Of a stretch of 64,000 nucleotides of DNA, positions 8,192 through 16,962 are shown one piece after another. Both the position numbers and the translations under genes were made by a program. Numbering within the stretch: the stretch's first letter is position 1; each line of letters starts with the position of its first letter. The DNA is from Roseovarius pacificus (lineage in GTDB: Bacteria; Pseudomonadota; Alphaproteobacteria; Rhodobacterales; Rhodobacteraceae), in assembly GCF_900142665.1 (NCBI RefSeq), contig NZ_FRBR01000002.1, forward strand, positions 62,001 through 126,000, written 5' to 3'. Below the pieces are notes generated by a model that was not told where the DNA came from, did no database searches, and saw only the letters and a program-made list of their open reading frames with translations.

Positions 8192-9373
8192 ATGTCTGTT
8201 GCTATGCAAACTGGCCGTGTCCGTTCCGAACATCTATCCGCCGCTCTGATCCGCCTTCTGGCAGTCGGTGCCGGCGCGGCCGTCGCCAACAGCTATTATA
8301 ATCAGGCTTTCCCCGGCCATCTGACTGCGGATTTCGGGCTGACGGCTGGCACCGCCGCCATCGTGCCCGTGCTGACGCAGGCGGGCAACGCGCTCGGGGT
8401 GCTCTTCCTCGCACCACTCGGGGACCGCCTCGAGCGTAAGTCGCTTATCCTCGTGACCATCGCCTCCCTCGTGGCGGCGCTGATCGGTGCGGCTGTCTCG
8501 CCCGGCTTCGTGTGGCTCGCTGTTGCTAGTTTCGCGGTCGGCCTGTTCGCCACGGTCGCCCAGCAGATCGTGCCGCTCGCCGTACATCTGGCTCCTCCCG
8601 ACAGGCAAGGTCGTGCACTCGGCACGGTAACAGGCGGCATCCTGATCGGTATTCTGCTTGCCCGTGCGGCAAGCGGCATAATCTCGGACCTTTGGGGATG
8701 GCCAAACGTGTTCTGGCTGGCGGCGGTCGTGATGAGCATTGTCGGCGCGGCGCTGGCGTGTTGGCTTCCCCGTGCGATGCCGACGACCAACTTGAGTTAT
8801 CTGCGCCTGCTTGGATCTCTTTGGACGTTGGTACGCAAGTATAGCGTTCTCCGGCGCGTGGTCGTGGTGCAACTCCTGATCTTTGCGGCCTTCATCAGTT
8901 TTTGGTCGAACCTCGCGCTTCTGATGGCTGAGCCGCAGTATGAATTCGGAGGAACAGCTGTAGGTCTTCTGGCGCTGGTTGGTGTCGTCGGCGCGCTTGC
9001 CGCGCCTATCGCAGGCGGTTTCTCAGACAGGCGCGGGCCTGCCGTGGTAGTGTCGATGGGCGCGGGGCTCGTGGTACTGGCCTTCGTCATTTTCGGGCTC
9101 TGGCAAAGGTCCATTATTGGGTTGGTCGCCGGCATTGTGATCATGGATCTCGCTGTGCAATCCGCCCAGGTTGCCAACCAGTCGCGCGTTTATGCACTCG
9201 ATCCGAACGCGCGCAGCCGGCTTAACACCATATTCATGGCGACCATGCTCGCGGGTGGCGCGGTCGGGGCTGGCATTGGTGGCGCTGCCTACGCCGAGTG
9301 GGGCTGGAGCGGCACATGCGCCTTCGGCGTGATCTCGGCTACCTTGGCGATGCTGTTGTCGCGGAAGTCCTAA
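8192..9373 (+). CDS. MFS transporter
   Basis: 393 residues, 12 predicted hydrophobic segments. TM2-TM3 carries the MFS signature LGDRLERKSLI (residues about 74-84), preceded by VPVLTQAGNALGVLFLAPLGD. It resembles the YfcJ/AraJ-like group of bacterial efflux MFS proteins (early NSYYNQAFPG motif), known or proposed to export sugars or drugs. No regulator is adjacent, and the gene stands alone. A second ATG at codon 5 is possible. Confidence 0.85.
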   Translation: MSVAMQTGRVRSEHLSAALIRLLAVGAGAAVANSYYNQAFPGHLTADFGLTAGTAAIVPVLTQAGNALGVLFLAPLGDRLERKSLILVTIASLVAALIGAAVSPGFVWLAVASFAVGLFATVAQQIVPLAVHLAPPDRQGRALGTVTGGILIGILLARAASGIISDLWGWPNVFWLAAVVMSIVGAALACWLPRAMPTTNLSYLRLLGSLWTLVRKYSVLRRVVVVQLLIFAAFISFWSNLALLMAEPQYEFGGTAVGLLALVGVVGALAAPIAGGFSDRRGPAVVVSMGAGLVVLAFVIFGLWQRSIIGLVAGIVIMDLAVQSAQVANQSRVYALDPNARSRLNTIFMATMLAGGAVGAGIGGAAYAEWGWSGTCAFGVISATLAMLLSRKS

Positions 9374-9799
9374 GACCATTAACAGACCGGCTTACTCACA
9401 AGCATAATGCTCTTTCCCGTCGCAAGTCTACGTTGCGAGCCCCATGGGAGGTGCCAAATGGATTGAGACAGAGGTCTTTTGAGGTGAGTGGCCGCTTCGC
9501 CAGAATGCGATTCTGGTACTTACTGCTGAGCCGGTCGAACGCCAGCTTTGAAGAATGCAGCGAGCCGGCACCCTGATCTGCGACCAAAAGCTTCCGGCTG
9601 GAATCTGCTTTGTTTGAGCGTGCGCTAGCCATCCGGTAGGGTCGCTCATTGATATCTCGCTCTTTCGTCCTACTCACTGCGAGAGCCATTTCAACGCGCT
9701 TGAAATGGGTTAGACTGTCATTTTGCGACGCCAGGGACGACTTGGCAGGTCATTCCAAGAAGTAAACCGATCAGGCGACGATGTCCGCGTCACCCGGCC
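9374..9799. other. Gene-free stretch, possible remnant DNA
   Basis: 426 bp between the MFS gene and pdxY. The open frames here are short and look like noise; none resembles a known protein. Codon-like periodicity is weak and GC is slightly lower than in the flanks. It may be decayed DNA. The only clear structure is the hairpin at 9686-9708. Confidence 0.4.
9686..9708. repeat. Perfect 9-bp inverted repeat
   Basis: CCATTTCAA, then CGCGC, then TTGAAATGG: a perfect stem of nine base pairs with a five-base loop. There is no following T-run on either strand, so it is not a standard intrinsic terminator. It could be an operator or the end of a decayed mobile element. Confidence 0.5.
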
Positions 9800-10648
9800 T
9801 CAGCCGGACCCAAGCGAAAGCAGCGCGCGACGAAATTCCGGCTCGCTTAGTACCACCTCGCCCGCACCAAGCGCCTCGGCGTGGCTGAGGGCGCGGGCGG
9901 CGAGAGTTTGGGCCGTCTCGATGGCGTGGGGCAGGGCAAGGCCCTGCCCGATGCCCGCGACCACCAGCCCGGCAAAGAGATCGCCGGTGCCGGGCAGGGC
10001 GATCGGCAGGCGTTCGGTCGGGTGGCGGCTGAGGCCTTCGGGACCCATGAGTACCGTCTCGAGTTGCCCGGGGCCGGTGTCGTCGAGCACGCAGCCGGTT
10101 GCGATCAGATGCGCTTCGGGCGCGATGTGCAGCGCCTCGCGCGCGGCCTGAAGATCCGCCAGAGTGCGGATCTGCTGCCCGGTGAGCCAGGCGAGTTCGA
10201 AGGGGTTCGGCGTGGCGATGTCGGCCATCGGCAGCAGCCGGTCGCGCAATACAACGGCGATGGCTTCGGGGACATAGAGGCCGGGACCGGTGTCGCCCAT
10301 CACCGGGTCGCAGATGTACCGCAGGCTCGGGTTCGTGGCCTTCGCCTCGGCCACGAAATCCGCCACCATCTCGGCCACATCGAGCGAGCCGATGTATCCG
10401 GTGAGGATGTAATCCGCCCGCTCGGGCAAGCCGCGTTCGCGCGCGCCTTGCAGCAGGTCGGAAAAGAACTCGGGCGGCAGGGCGCGGCCGCGCAGGGTCG
10501 GGTAGTCGGGTGTGTTCGAGAAGACCACGGTGGGGATCGCCGCCACCTCGAGGCCTGCCGCCTGCATCGGGAAGAGCGCCGCGGAATTGCCGACATGGCC
10601 TAAGACCACCTGGCTCTGGATCGAGATCACGAAAGGGGGGCGTTTCAT
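9800..10648 (-). CDS. pdxY: Pyridoxal kinase
   Basis: 282 residues of the ribokinase-like PdxK/PdxY family, which phosphorylates pyridoxal (and related B6 vitamers) to salvage pyridoxal phosphate. Visible motifs are SIQSQVVLGHVGNSAALFP at residues 9-27, CDPVMGD near 113-119, and the ATP/anion-hole motif LPGTGDLFAGLVVAG near 218-232, with catalytic Asp in GTGD. Length is normal. It is the last gene of GATase-MOSC-pdxY, with 4-bp overlaps between genes. The operon is divergent from a MocR-type regulator, the usual arrangement of PdxR controlling pyridoxal salvage. Confidence 0.92.
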   Translation of the reverse strand: MKRPPFVISIQSQVVLGHVGNSAALFPMQAAGLEVAAIPTVVFSNTPDYPTLRGRALPPEFFSDLLQGARERGLPERADYILTGYIGSLDVAEMVADFVAEAKATNPSLRYICDPVMGDTGPGLYVPEAIAVVLRDRLLPMADIATPNPFELAWLTGQQIRTLADLQAAREALHIAPEAHLIATGCVLDDTGPGQLETVLMGPEGLSRHPTERLPIALPGTGDLFAGLVVAGIGQGLALPHAIETAQTLAARALSHAEALGAGEVVLSEPEFRRALLSLGSG

Positions 10649-11325
10649 GCGGTGCCGTCCAGTCTTGCACTCCAGTCCTCGACCCGGCGGCTTTCCAACC
10701 GCTGGACCGCGTATTTACGCCAGCCCTCGGCCAGGAAATCGAGCGCGGCGATGCCTTCGAGTTCGACCAGGTTCATCCGGTCCACATAGAGAGCGTGCCA
10801 GAGCCTTCGCAAAGTCCAGTCCGGGGCCAGACGGCCGATCAGCTCCAGCCGGTCGCCGGGCGCGACTGTGCCGGTCTGGAGCACCCGGTAATACCATCCA
10901 GTGCGTCCCGTCTGCTGCACGCGCCGCGCCATGTCGGGCACGCCGAAGCGGTGGTTGAGCTTCCAGCAGGGCTGGCGCCCCTGCGAGACCTGGATCAGCG
11001 CACCGCCCAGCCGGAAGGTGTCGCCGACGGCGACCTCCGCTTCGGTGAGCCCGGCGGTAGAGATGTTCTCGCCGAATCCGCCAGGAGCGGTCAGCGCCGG
11101 AAGGTCACCGAGTTCCGCGCGCCAGTCGCTGTAATGATCGAGCGGATAATGATGTACGGCTTTCTTGATGCCGCCATGTACCCGCCGGTCGGCCTGTTCG
11201 TCGCCTGCGAACCCCTCGGGGCCGAGCGTCAGCGGGCGGCTGACCGGCGTCTTGTCGATGCCGCTCAGCGTGTCGCTTCCGGGCAGGGGGGCGGCGCGGC
11301 CGGTCAGAAGGGTGACGGTACTCAT
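10645..11325 (-). CDS. MOSC-domain protein (YiiM-like)
   Basis: 226 residues with the MOSC fold of YiiM: GPEGFAGDEQADRRVHGG at residues about 34-51, FGENISTAGLTE near 84-95, and the conserved cysteine in VSQGRQPCWKL near residue 120. A C-terminal 3-alpha extension follows. YiiM-type proteins use the molybdenum cofactor to reduce N-hydroxylated compounds such as 6-N-hydroxylaminopurine. It overlaps both neighbours by 4 bp, so it is translated with the GATase and pdxY. Why it sits in a B6 operon is not clear. Confidence 0.85.
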   Translation of the reverse strand: MSTVTLLTGRAAPLPGSDTLSGIDKTPVSRPLTLGPEGFAGDEQADRRVHGGIKKAVHHYPLDHYSDWRAELGDLPALTAPGGFGENISTAGLTEAEVAVGDTFRLGGALIQVSQGRQPCWKLNHRFGVPDMARRVQQTGRTGWYYRVLQTGTVAPGDRLELIGRLAPDWTLRRLWHALYVDRMNLVELEGIAALDFLAEGWRKYAVQRLESRRVEDWSARLDGTA

Positions 11326-12017
11326 GGCTCCAGCTCCCGCAGCCAGTGTCTGAACATGGCTTGACCGGCGGCGCGCAGCGCGGGGCCATGTACCTTGGCA
11401 TCTTGGCGGAGGGCCTCGGGGGCAATCCCCGCCTGCGCCAGCTCTGCGCTATGGCCGATCAGCCAGCGCTCGAAATCCGGCAGCATCCCGGCCTCGGGGT
11501 GGAATTGCAGGCCGAGAATAGTGCGGCCCCGGGCGAAGCCCTGCGTCTCGCAGGCGGGGGTCGCGGCGAGGCGCTCTGCTCCGACAGGCAGCGCGAAGCC
11601 CTCGCCATGCCAGTGCAACACCGGGATGTCCGAGAGGTGGGCAAGCGGGCCGGCCCGGCCAGGCGCTGTTAGGGTCAGGGGCGCGAAGCCGATCTCCTTT
11701 TTGGCGATGGGCGCGACACGGGTTCCGAGGGCCGCGGCCATGAGCTGTGCGCCGAGGCAAATGCCGAGGGTTGGACAGTCCGCCGCCAGCCTCATCGCCA
11801 GCCAGTCCCGCTCCTCCGTCATACAGGGAAAGGCGGCGCTGTCATTCACGCCGATCGGGCCACCCAGCACCACGACCAGATCCGGTTCCAGCGGGTCGGG
11901 CAGTGGCACCACCGCCGCCTCGATGTCTCGGAGCTGGTAGCCGGCGTCCCTCAGAACCGGGGCAAAGGTCCCGAGATCTTCAAAGGCCAGGTGGCGCAGG
12001 ATCAGGGCGGATTTCAT
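11322..12017 (-). CDS. Class I glutamine amidotransferase-like protein
   Basis: 231 residues from the ATG at 12017 (MKSALILRHLAFEDLGTF), preceded by AGAGG. The triad is present: nucleophile Cys in TLGICLGAQL near residue 86 and His/Glu in GLQFHPEAG near residue 172. It is a stand-alone GATase of the GMP-synthase-like group, likely releasing ammonia from glutamine or acting on a gamma-glutamyl compound. It is first gene of the operon with MOSC and pdxY and divergent from the PdxR-like regulator. Confidence 0.85.
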   Translation of the reverse strand: MKSALILRHLAFEDLGTFAPVLRDAGYQLRDIEAAVVPLPDPLEPDLVVVLGGPIGVNDSAAFPCMTEERDWLAMRLAADCPTLGICLGAQLMAAALGTRVAPIAKKEIGFAPLTLTAPGRAGPLAHLSDIPVLHWHGEGFALPVGAERLAATPACETQGFARGRTILGLQFHPEAGMLPDFERWLIGHSAELAQAGIAPEALRQDAKVHGPALRAAGQAMFRHWLRELEP

Positions 12018-12056
12018 CGTGGAAGCCTCTTGCGTTTTTCGCCTCTGTGGCAAAAC

Positions 12057-12100
12057 ACTGGCCTATGCAAAAGTGCCAGTATGAATGATTGAGATAGGCC
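12057..12100. promoter_or_regulatory. Putative PdxR operator with two nested inverted repeats
   Basis: In the 93-bp divergent gap, ACTGGC (12057-12062) pairs with GCCAGT (12075-12080), and GGCCTAT (12060-12066) with ATAGGCC (12094-12100). MocR regulators usually bind repeated half-sites between themselves and their target, so this is the probable control region for both directions. The assignment of individual half-sites is inference. Confidence 0.5.
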
Positions 12101-12110
12101 GGTTTTCGAC

Positions 12111-13523
12111 ATGCGCGAACCTCTTGCCCTTGAGATGGAGCCGGGCCACGACGGCCCGCTTTTCCTCGCCATTGCCGAGGCGATCACCCGTGACATCACC
12201 CGCGGACGCCTGAAGCCCGGAGCGCGGCTGTCCGGCACGCGGGCGCTGGCGCGCGAGCTGGGGGTCCATCGCAATACGGTGGATGCCGCCTATCAGGAGC
12301 TACTGACGCAAGGCTGGTTGCAGGCGGAACCGGCGCGGGGCACCTTCGTGGCGCAGGATCTGCCGCAGGGGATGCTGGTCCGCAGGCCCGCGCCCGCGCC
12401 GGTCAATCCAGTGTTACCGCGCGCGGGGCTCGCGTTCACCGACGGCGCGCCGGACCCCAAGCTGGTGCCCGACAAGGCGCTGGCCCGGGCCTTTCGCCGG
12501 GCGCTGCTGTCGCCGGCCTTCCGCGCCGGGGCGGATTACGGCGATGCGCGCGGCACGTCCTCGCTGCGCGAGGCACTGGCGTCCTATCTCGCCACGGACC
12601 GGGGCGTGGTCGCGGACCCGTCGCGGCTGCTGATCGCGCGGGGCAGCCAGATGGCGCTGTTTCTGGCCGTGCGGGCGGCGCTGTCTCCCGGCGAGGCGAT
12701 CGCGGTGGAGGAGCCGGGCTATCCGCTCGCCTGGGAGGCGTTCCGCGCGGCGGGGGCAAAGGTGCGGGGCGTGCCGGTGGATGGCGGGGGCCTGCGGATC
12801 GACGCGTTGGAGGCTGTGCTGGCTCGCGATCCGCGCATCCGGGCGGTCTATGTTACGCCACATCACCAGTATCCGACCACGGTGACGATGGGCGCGGCGC
12901 GGCGATTGCAATTGCTGGAGCTGGCGCAGCGCCATGGGGTCACGCTGATCGAGGACGATTACGACCACGAATACCGGTTCGAGGGCCGCCCGGTGCTGCC
13001 GCTGGCCGCCCGTGCGCCCGAGGGCCTGCCGCTGATCTACGTGGGCTCGCTGTCGAAGCTGCTCTCACCGGGGATCCGGCTGGGCTATGCGCTGGCGCCA
13101 GAGCCGCTGTTGACCCGCATGGCCGAGGCGCGCGCCGCCATCGACCGGCAGGGCGACGCGCCGCTGGAGGCGGCGCTGGCGGAGCTGATCCGCGATGGCG
13201 ATCTCGGCCGTCACGCCCGCAAGGCGCGGCGGGTCTACCGGGCGCGGCGGGATCTGCTGGCGGGGCTGCTGGGGGAGCATCTGGCCGGGCGGGCGACATT
13301 CGATCTGCCCGCCGGGGGCCTTGCGCTGTGGCTGCGTTGCGAGGGGAGGTCGGCCGAGGCCTGGGCCAAAGCCGCGGGGCAGGCGGGTCTGGCGCTGCTG
13401 CCGGGTACGCGCTTTGCGCTGGAGGGTCCGGCGCCGCAAGCCTTTCGTCTGGGCTATGCGGCGCTGGACGAGGGGCAGATCGCTCGGGCGGTGGACATCC
13501 TCGCCCGAAGCGTTTCGTGCTGA
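12111..13523 (+). CDS. MocR-family PLP-dependent regulator, probable PdxR
   Basis: 470 residues. A GntR-type winged HTH (residues about 15-85: AITRDITRGRLKPGARLSG, then ELGVHRNTVDAAYQELLTQG) is fused to a fold-type I aminotransferase domain. The PLP lysine is in GSLSKLLSPGIRLGYA near residue 315. The upstream IEDDYDHEYRF motif supplies the Asp/Tyr of the cofactor site. MocR proteins divergent from pyridoxal-salvage genes are PdxR, sensing PLP. The neighbouring pdxY supports this role, which I infer from context. It ends 2 bp before bioB, which is convergent. Confidence 0.85.
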   Translation: MREPLALEMEPGHDGPLFLAIAEAITRDITRGRLKPGARLSGTRALARELGVHRNTVDAAYQELLTQGWLQAEPARGTFVAQDLPQGMLVRRPAPAPVNPVLPRAGLAFTDGAPDPKLVPDKALARAFRRALLSPAFRAGADYGDARGTSSLREALASYLATDRGVVADPSRLLIARGSQMALFLAVRAALSPGEAIAVEEPGYPLAWEAFRAAGAKVRGVPVDGGGLRIDALEAVLARDPRIRAVYVTPHHQYPTTVTMGAARRLQLLELAQRHGVTLIEDDYDHEYRFEGRPVLPLAARAPEGLPLIYVGSLSKLLSPGIRLGYALAPEPLLTRMAEARAAIDRQGDAPLEAALAELIRDGDLGRHARKARRVYRARRDLLAGLLGEHLAGRATFDLPAGGLALWLRCEGRSAEAWAKAAGQAGLALLPGTRFALEGPAPQAFRLGYAALDEGQIARAVDILARSVSC

Positions 13524-13525
13524 CC

Positions 13526-14500
13526 TTATTCCGCCGCACCCCGGGGCCGGACCTGCGCGGGGGCGATGTGCATGCCGAGCCGGGCCAGCAGATCCTGGTC
13601 CTTCCACGTCGCCGGGTTGCCGGTGGTCAGCAACTGGTCGCCCACGAAGATCGAGTTCGCCCCGGCAAGAAAGCACAGCGCCTGCAACTCGTCGCTCATC
13701 CCCGTGCGCCCGGCCGACAGCCTCACGACGGATGCCGGCATCAGGATGCGGGCCAGCGCCACGATGCGCACCAGCGCGAAAGGATCGACGGCCTGGGCAC
13801 GCGCCTGCACCGGCACGCCCTCGATTTCGTTCCAGAGGTTCACCGGCACGCTGTCGGGATGCGCAGGGAGCGTCGCTAGCGTCACCAGCATGGCGATGCG
13901 GTCCTCTTCGGCCTCGCCCATGCCCAAGATGCCGCCGCAGCAGACCTTGATACCGCCCTTGCGGACCTGTTCGACCGTATCGAGGCGGTCCTCCATCGTC
14001 CGGGTGGTGGCAATCTGGGCGTAGTACTCGGGCGAGGTGTCGATGTTATGGTTGTAGAAATCCAGGCCCGCCGCCTTCAGCCGCGCGACCTGTTCGGGCG
14101 ACAGCATCCCAAGCGTCATGCAGGTTTCCAGCCCCAGATCCGAGACGCCCCGCACCATGTCGCAAAGCTTGTCCATGTCGCGGTCCTTGGGGCTGCGCCA
14201 GGCGGCCCCCATGCAGAACCTTTGCGCGCCCGAGGCCTTGGCGCGCCGCGCGGCGGCCAGAACCTCGTCGGCTCCCATCAGCTTGGTGGCCTTCACCCCG
14301 GTCTCGTGATGGGCCGATTGCGAGCAATAGCCGCAATCCTCGGGGCAACCGCCGGTCTTAATGCTGAGCAGGCTCGCGGTTTCGATCGCGTTGGGGTCGA
14401 AATGCGCGCGGTGCAGGGTCTGGGCGCGATGCATGAGGTCGGCGAAGGGCAGGGCGTAGATCGCACTGGCCTCCGCCATGGTCCAGTTGGTGCGGATCAT
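13526..14500 (-). CDS. bioB: Biotin synthase
   Basis: 324 residues from the ATG at 14500 ([19 protein letters not shown]); the frame continues upstream only because bioY overlaps it in another frame. The radical-SAM cluster motif is [13 protein letters not shown] near residues 50-62. Other BioB motifs include [22 protein letters not shown] and RLSAGR near residue 263. The enzyme inserts sulfur into dethiobiotin using SAM. Its start overlaps the bioY stop by 4 bp. No bioF, bioD or bioA is adjacent, so the locus looks geared to uptake plus the last step. Control by BioR is expected from the boxes upstream of bioY. Confidence 0.95.
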   Translation of the reverse strand: MIRTNWTMAEASAIYALPFADLMHRAQTLHRAHFDPNAIETASLLSIKTGGCPEDCGYCSQSAHHETGVKATKLMGADEVLAAARRAKASGAQRFCMGAAWRSPKDRDMDKLCDMVRGVSDLGLETCMTLGMLSPEQVARLKAAGLDFYNHNIDTSPEYYAQIATTRTMEDRLDTVEQVRKGGIKVCCGGILGMGEAEEDRIAMLVTLATLPAHPDSVPVNLWNEIEGVPVQARAQAVDPFALVRIVALARILMPASVVRLSAGRTGMSDELQALCFLAGANSIFVGDQLLTTGNPATWKDQDLLARLGMHIAPAQVRPRGAAE

Positions 14501-15054
14501 TGTGCGCGGGTCCGGAGGCGGGCGATGGCCGCGATGAGGCCCGAGGCCAAAGTCAGCTTGACCAGATCGCCGAGCAGGAAGGGCGTGAGACCCGCGGTCA
14601 GCAGTCCCTGCGCCGGGACATAGAGCGCCAGCCAGGCGAGGCCGAGGGCATAGACCACGGCGAGGCCCGCCAGCATCGCCAGGAAGCGCCCGATCAACCC
14701 GCGCTCCTGCGCCAGCCAGCCGGTCAGGCCCGCGCCCAGCAGATAGCCCGCCAGATAGCCGCCGGTCGGCCCAACCATATAGGCCAGCCCGATGCCGCGT
14801 TCCGGCGTGCCGGAGAAGACCGGCAACCCCAGGGCGCCCGCCGCCAGATAGGCCGCCATTGCCGCAAAGCCGAGCCTCGGCCCGAGCGTGGCGGCGAGGA
14901 AGAACACCGCCAGCGTGTGCAGCGTCATCGGCACCGGCCAGAACGGGATCTGGATCTTGGCGCCGAGCGTGATCAGCGCCGCGCTGCCGAGCGCCAGCGC
15001 GAGGCTGCGACCGAGCGCGGCGGGACGGGTCAGAGAGGGGGTAAGAAATGCCAT
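14497..15054 (-). CDS. bioY: Biotin transporter substrate-binding component
   Basis: 185 residues and about six hydrophobic segments. BioY motifs are present: [19 protein letters not shown] near residues 30-48 and [16 protein letters not shown] near 93-108. BioY is the S component of an ECF transporter and can bind biotin alone or with BioMN, which are not in the window. It heads the bioYB unit and is preceded by two BioR boxes, so it is probably repressed when biotin is sufficient. Confidence 0.92.
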   Translation of the reverse strand: MAFLTPSLTRPAALGRSLALALGSAALITLGAKIQIPFWPVPMTLHTLAVFFLAATLGPRLGFAAMAAYLAAGALGLPVFSGTPERGIGLAYMVGPTGGYLAGYLLGAGLTGWLAQERGLIGRFLAMLAGLAVVYALGLAWLALYVPAQGLLTAGLTPFLLGDLVKLTLASGLIAAIARLRTRAQ

Positions 15055-15084
15055 GGGTCTGTCCTCCGAAGATAGGCACCGAGT

Positions 15085-15094
15085 CTATCTATAA
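15085..15094. promoter_or_regulatory. BioR box 1 (bioY promoter)
   Basis: CTATCTATAA differs by one base from the BioR consensus TTATCTATAA. It lies 31-40 bp upstream of bioY, where it would block transcription initiation. Confidence 0.75.
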
Positions 15095-15128
15095 TTACGA
15101 AGGCTTTGCGTGGTGCTGGCAATTAAGT

Positions 15129-15138
15129 TTATAGATAA
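15129..15138. promoter_or_regulatory. BioR box 2 (between bioR and bioY)
   Basis: TTATAGATAA is an exact BioR box. It directly abuts the bioR stop codon and lies 75 bp upstream of bioY. With box 1 it gives two sites 44 bp apart, about four helical turns, which could allow cooperative binding. Confidence 0.8.
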
Positions 15139-15807
15139 TTATCCAGGAATCTCGTAAGTCTCTCGTAGGTCGGCATTTTTCACGGCAGTCTTGCGCTTGC
15201 CGATCCAGCCGACATGGCGCGCGAGCGTGGCGCAGGCGAGGTCGGTCTGCCCCTTGCGCAGAGCGTCGAGAATGGCGCGGTGGTCGTGATCTGTGCGCGC
15301 CTCCCAGTCGCGCCGCCATGCGGCAAAAAGGAACCGGGCGCTGGCTGCCTGCAGGTCGTCGATCGTTCGCAGCAGACGCGGCATCCGGCAGGGGGACAGG
15401 ATGAGCCGGTGAAAATGGCGGTTTGCTGCCTCCCAGTCACGGACGGTACTGGCACTGTCGCCGTGGCGCGTAACCTCTTCTGCTTCTTGCAGAATAGCGC
15501 GTGTCATATTGGGCGCGGCATGGCGCAGGGCGAGGCTTTCGAGGCTGGACCGCATCTCGGCCACTTCGCGCAGTTCGGCCACGTCGAATTCGGTGACCCG
15601 AAAGCCGCGCCTTGGTTCGCTCTCGGCCAGGCCTTGGGTTTGCAGCTCGCGGAAGGCCTCTCGGACCGGGACATGGCTGGCGCCGAACTCGGCAGCGATA
15701 TGGTCCTGCCGGAGCCGCGCGCCGGGCGGAATCTCGCCCGAGATGATACGGTCGGCAAGGACGCGGGCGATGCGGGCAGACTGGGTCTCTTCTGGGGCGT
15801 GTTTCAT
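15139..15807 (-). CDS. bioR: Biotin regulator BioR (GntR/FCD family)
   Basis: 222 residues. An N-terminal GntR HTH (RIARVLADRIISGEIPPGAR, then HIAAEFGASHVPVREAFREL, residues about 11-60) is followed by an FCD ligand domain. BioR replaces the BirA DNA-binding function in many Alphaproteobacteria. The identification rests on three TTATAGATAA-type boxes (two before bioY, one before bioR itself) and on the position next to bioYB. A box 4-13 bp before the start codon indicates autoregulation. Confidence 0.92.
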   Translation of the reverse strand: MKHAPEETQSARIARVLADRIISGEIPPGARLRQDHIAAEFGASHVPVREAFRELQTQGLAESEPRRGFRVTEFDVAELREVAEMRSSLESLALRHAAPNMTRAILQEAEEVTRHGDSASTVRDWEAANRHFHRLILSPCRMPRLLRTIDDLQAASARFLFAAWRRDWEARTDHDHRAILDALRKGQTDLACATLARHVGWIGKRKTAVKNADLRETYEIPG

Positions 15808-15810
15808 GAA

Positions 15811-15820
15811 TTATAGATAA
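15811..15820. promoter_or_regulatory. BioR box 3 (bioR autoregulation)
   Basis: An exact TTATAGATAA, embedded in a longer palindrome GAATTATAGATAATTC, located 4-13 bp upstream of the bioR start codon. Confidence 0.85.
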
Positions 15821-15845
15821 TTCATGCTGCGCCGCCCGTCGACAG

Positions 15846-16358
15846 TTAAGGTGGGCTTTGCGGCTCATCTGTCATCGTCGCCGTCTTGTAGGACCTGGCA
15901 AGCCTCTGCAGGCTCAGGCAGCCCTTGGTTGCAATGTTGGGAATTCGCAATTCGTAAAGATCAGCGGCTCCGACACGTCTTCCCTCTTTCGGAGGTCGGC
16001 TGACACATCGGAAGGTCAGGATAGTCCGCCAGCCCCCGAGAACGTGCCAACTTGCTCTGACGTCGATATCTCTCCATGGGATGATCGCCTCGGGATTTAT
16101 GGCGTTCATGAGGATGCCCTGCGCAGTGAATGTCAGTATCGGGCCTTTTCGTCGTCCGTACTTCCAATGCAGGAGGACGGGCGCAAACCCCAGTGGCACG
16201 GCCAATGCCAGAAATACCACCTGAGATGCCCTGCCTTCGAAGCCGGGCTCCTGCATAAGAGACATCGCCACTGCGAGAGCTGGAACGAGGAAGAGCCCGG
16301 CCATAAGCCAGAACCCGGCAAGCCGAAAATACGACAGCCAGATCACCAGATCAGGCAT
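15846..16358 (-). CDS. Two-TM membrane protein, STM3941/PH-like
   Basis: 170 residues from the ATG at 16358 (MPDLVIWLSYFRLAGFWLMA). The frame extends upstream, but that part overlaps the lysE remnant. Two N-terminal TM segments (residues about 8-32 and 43-62) are followed by a cytoplasmic domain with LTFTAQGILMNAINPEAIIPWRDID, a pattern seen in the STM3941 / PH-like family. Function unknown. It lies 29 bp downstream of the lysE remnant and is probably a separate or co-transcribed gene. Confidence 0.55.
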   Translation of the reverse strand: MPDLVIWLSYFRLAGFWLMAGLFLVPALAVAMSLMQEPGFEGRASQVVFLALAVPLGFAPVLLHWKYGRRKGPILTFTAQGILMNAINPEAIIPWRDIDVRASWHVLGGWRTILTFRCVSRPPKEGRRVGAADLYELRIPNIATKGCLSLQRLARSYKTATMTDEPQSPP

Positions 16359-16387
16359 CGAATGCGCTTGGTGTGCCTTGTCCACCT

Positions 16388-16902
16388 TCAGAGCCAGAAC
16401 ATGAGGCACGTTGCCGATGCAAGCGCCGCGAGGGTTCGGTTTGCGCGCCTGAGGCTGGTCGGACTCGAGAGATGGCGCCGCAGGGCGGATCCCATGGCAG
16501 ACCAGACGGCCATGCATGGGGTGCCGATCAATGCGAAGGCGAAGCAAATGACCAACAGTTGGGGAACAACCGCCTGCTCAGGATGCAGAAATGCCGAGAC
16601 GGCGGTGATCGCGCCAGCGCATATGCTTTCCAAAGCTTCAGGGCGAGCCAGAGCAGATAGAGCGTCCCAGCCACCTTGAGTGCCAACTGAATACCTGGAA
16701 TCTGTGCGAAAAGGCTGCTGAGACCGGCGGCCACGAGCAGGATCTGGGAGATCACACCGGTCGGAATGCCAACGATCTGCGGTATGGTGCTCCGGAAGCC
16801 AAATACCAGTCCCGCGTTTGCGAGAAGCATGTTGTTTGGTCCCGGGGTGATCGACATGACAAAGGCATAGAGCGCCAGCGCCCCGATCGTCGCAATCTGC
16901 AT
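16388..16902 (-). pseudogene. LysE-family exporter, frameshifted and internally deleted
   Basis: The first part (from 16902) reads as a LysE/RhtB exporter: MSITPGPNNMLLANAGLVFGFR, then LALKVAGTLYLLWLALKLWKAYA. After about residue 97 the frame changes to noise. The C-terminal half of a LysE protein (AVSAFLHPEQAVVPQLL, then AFALIGTPCMAVWSAMGSALRR) continues in another frame, ending at 16388. The usual linking block (roughly 25-35 residues, with the QxxNPKAW motif) is missing. So a short deletion with frameshift near 16610-16650 inactivated the gene. LysE proteins export amino acids. Confidence 0.75.
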
Positions 16903-16962
16903 TTTCCGCGTCCTCTGATCCTCCCAACGACACGATGATCGAGCGTTCTGCCAGACAAGGCG

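Noticed and set aside
9374-9799. Possible insertion-sequence remnant
   Set aside because: The 426-bp gap has one inverted repeat but no transposase motif, flanking repeat or terminal inverted repeats that I can see.
13526-15079. A 517-codon frame that would make a larger bioB product
   Set aside because: The extra N-terminal part is bioY read in another frame. The bioB start at 14500 fits the family and overlaps bioY by 4 bp.
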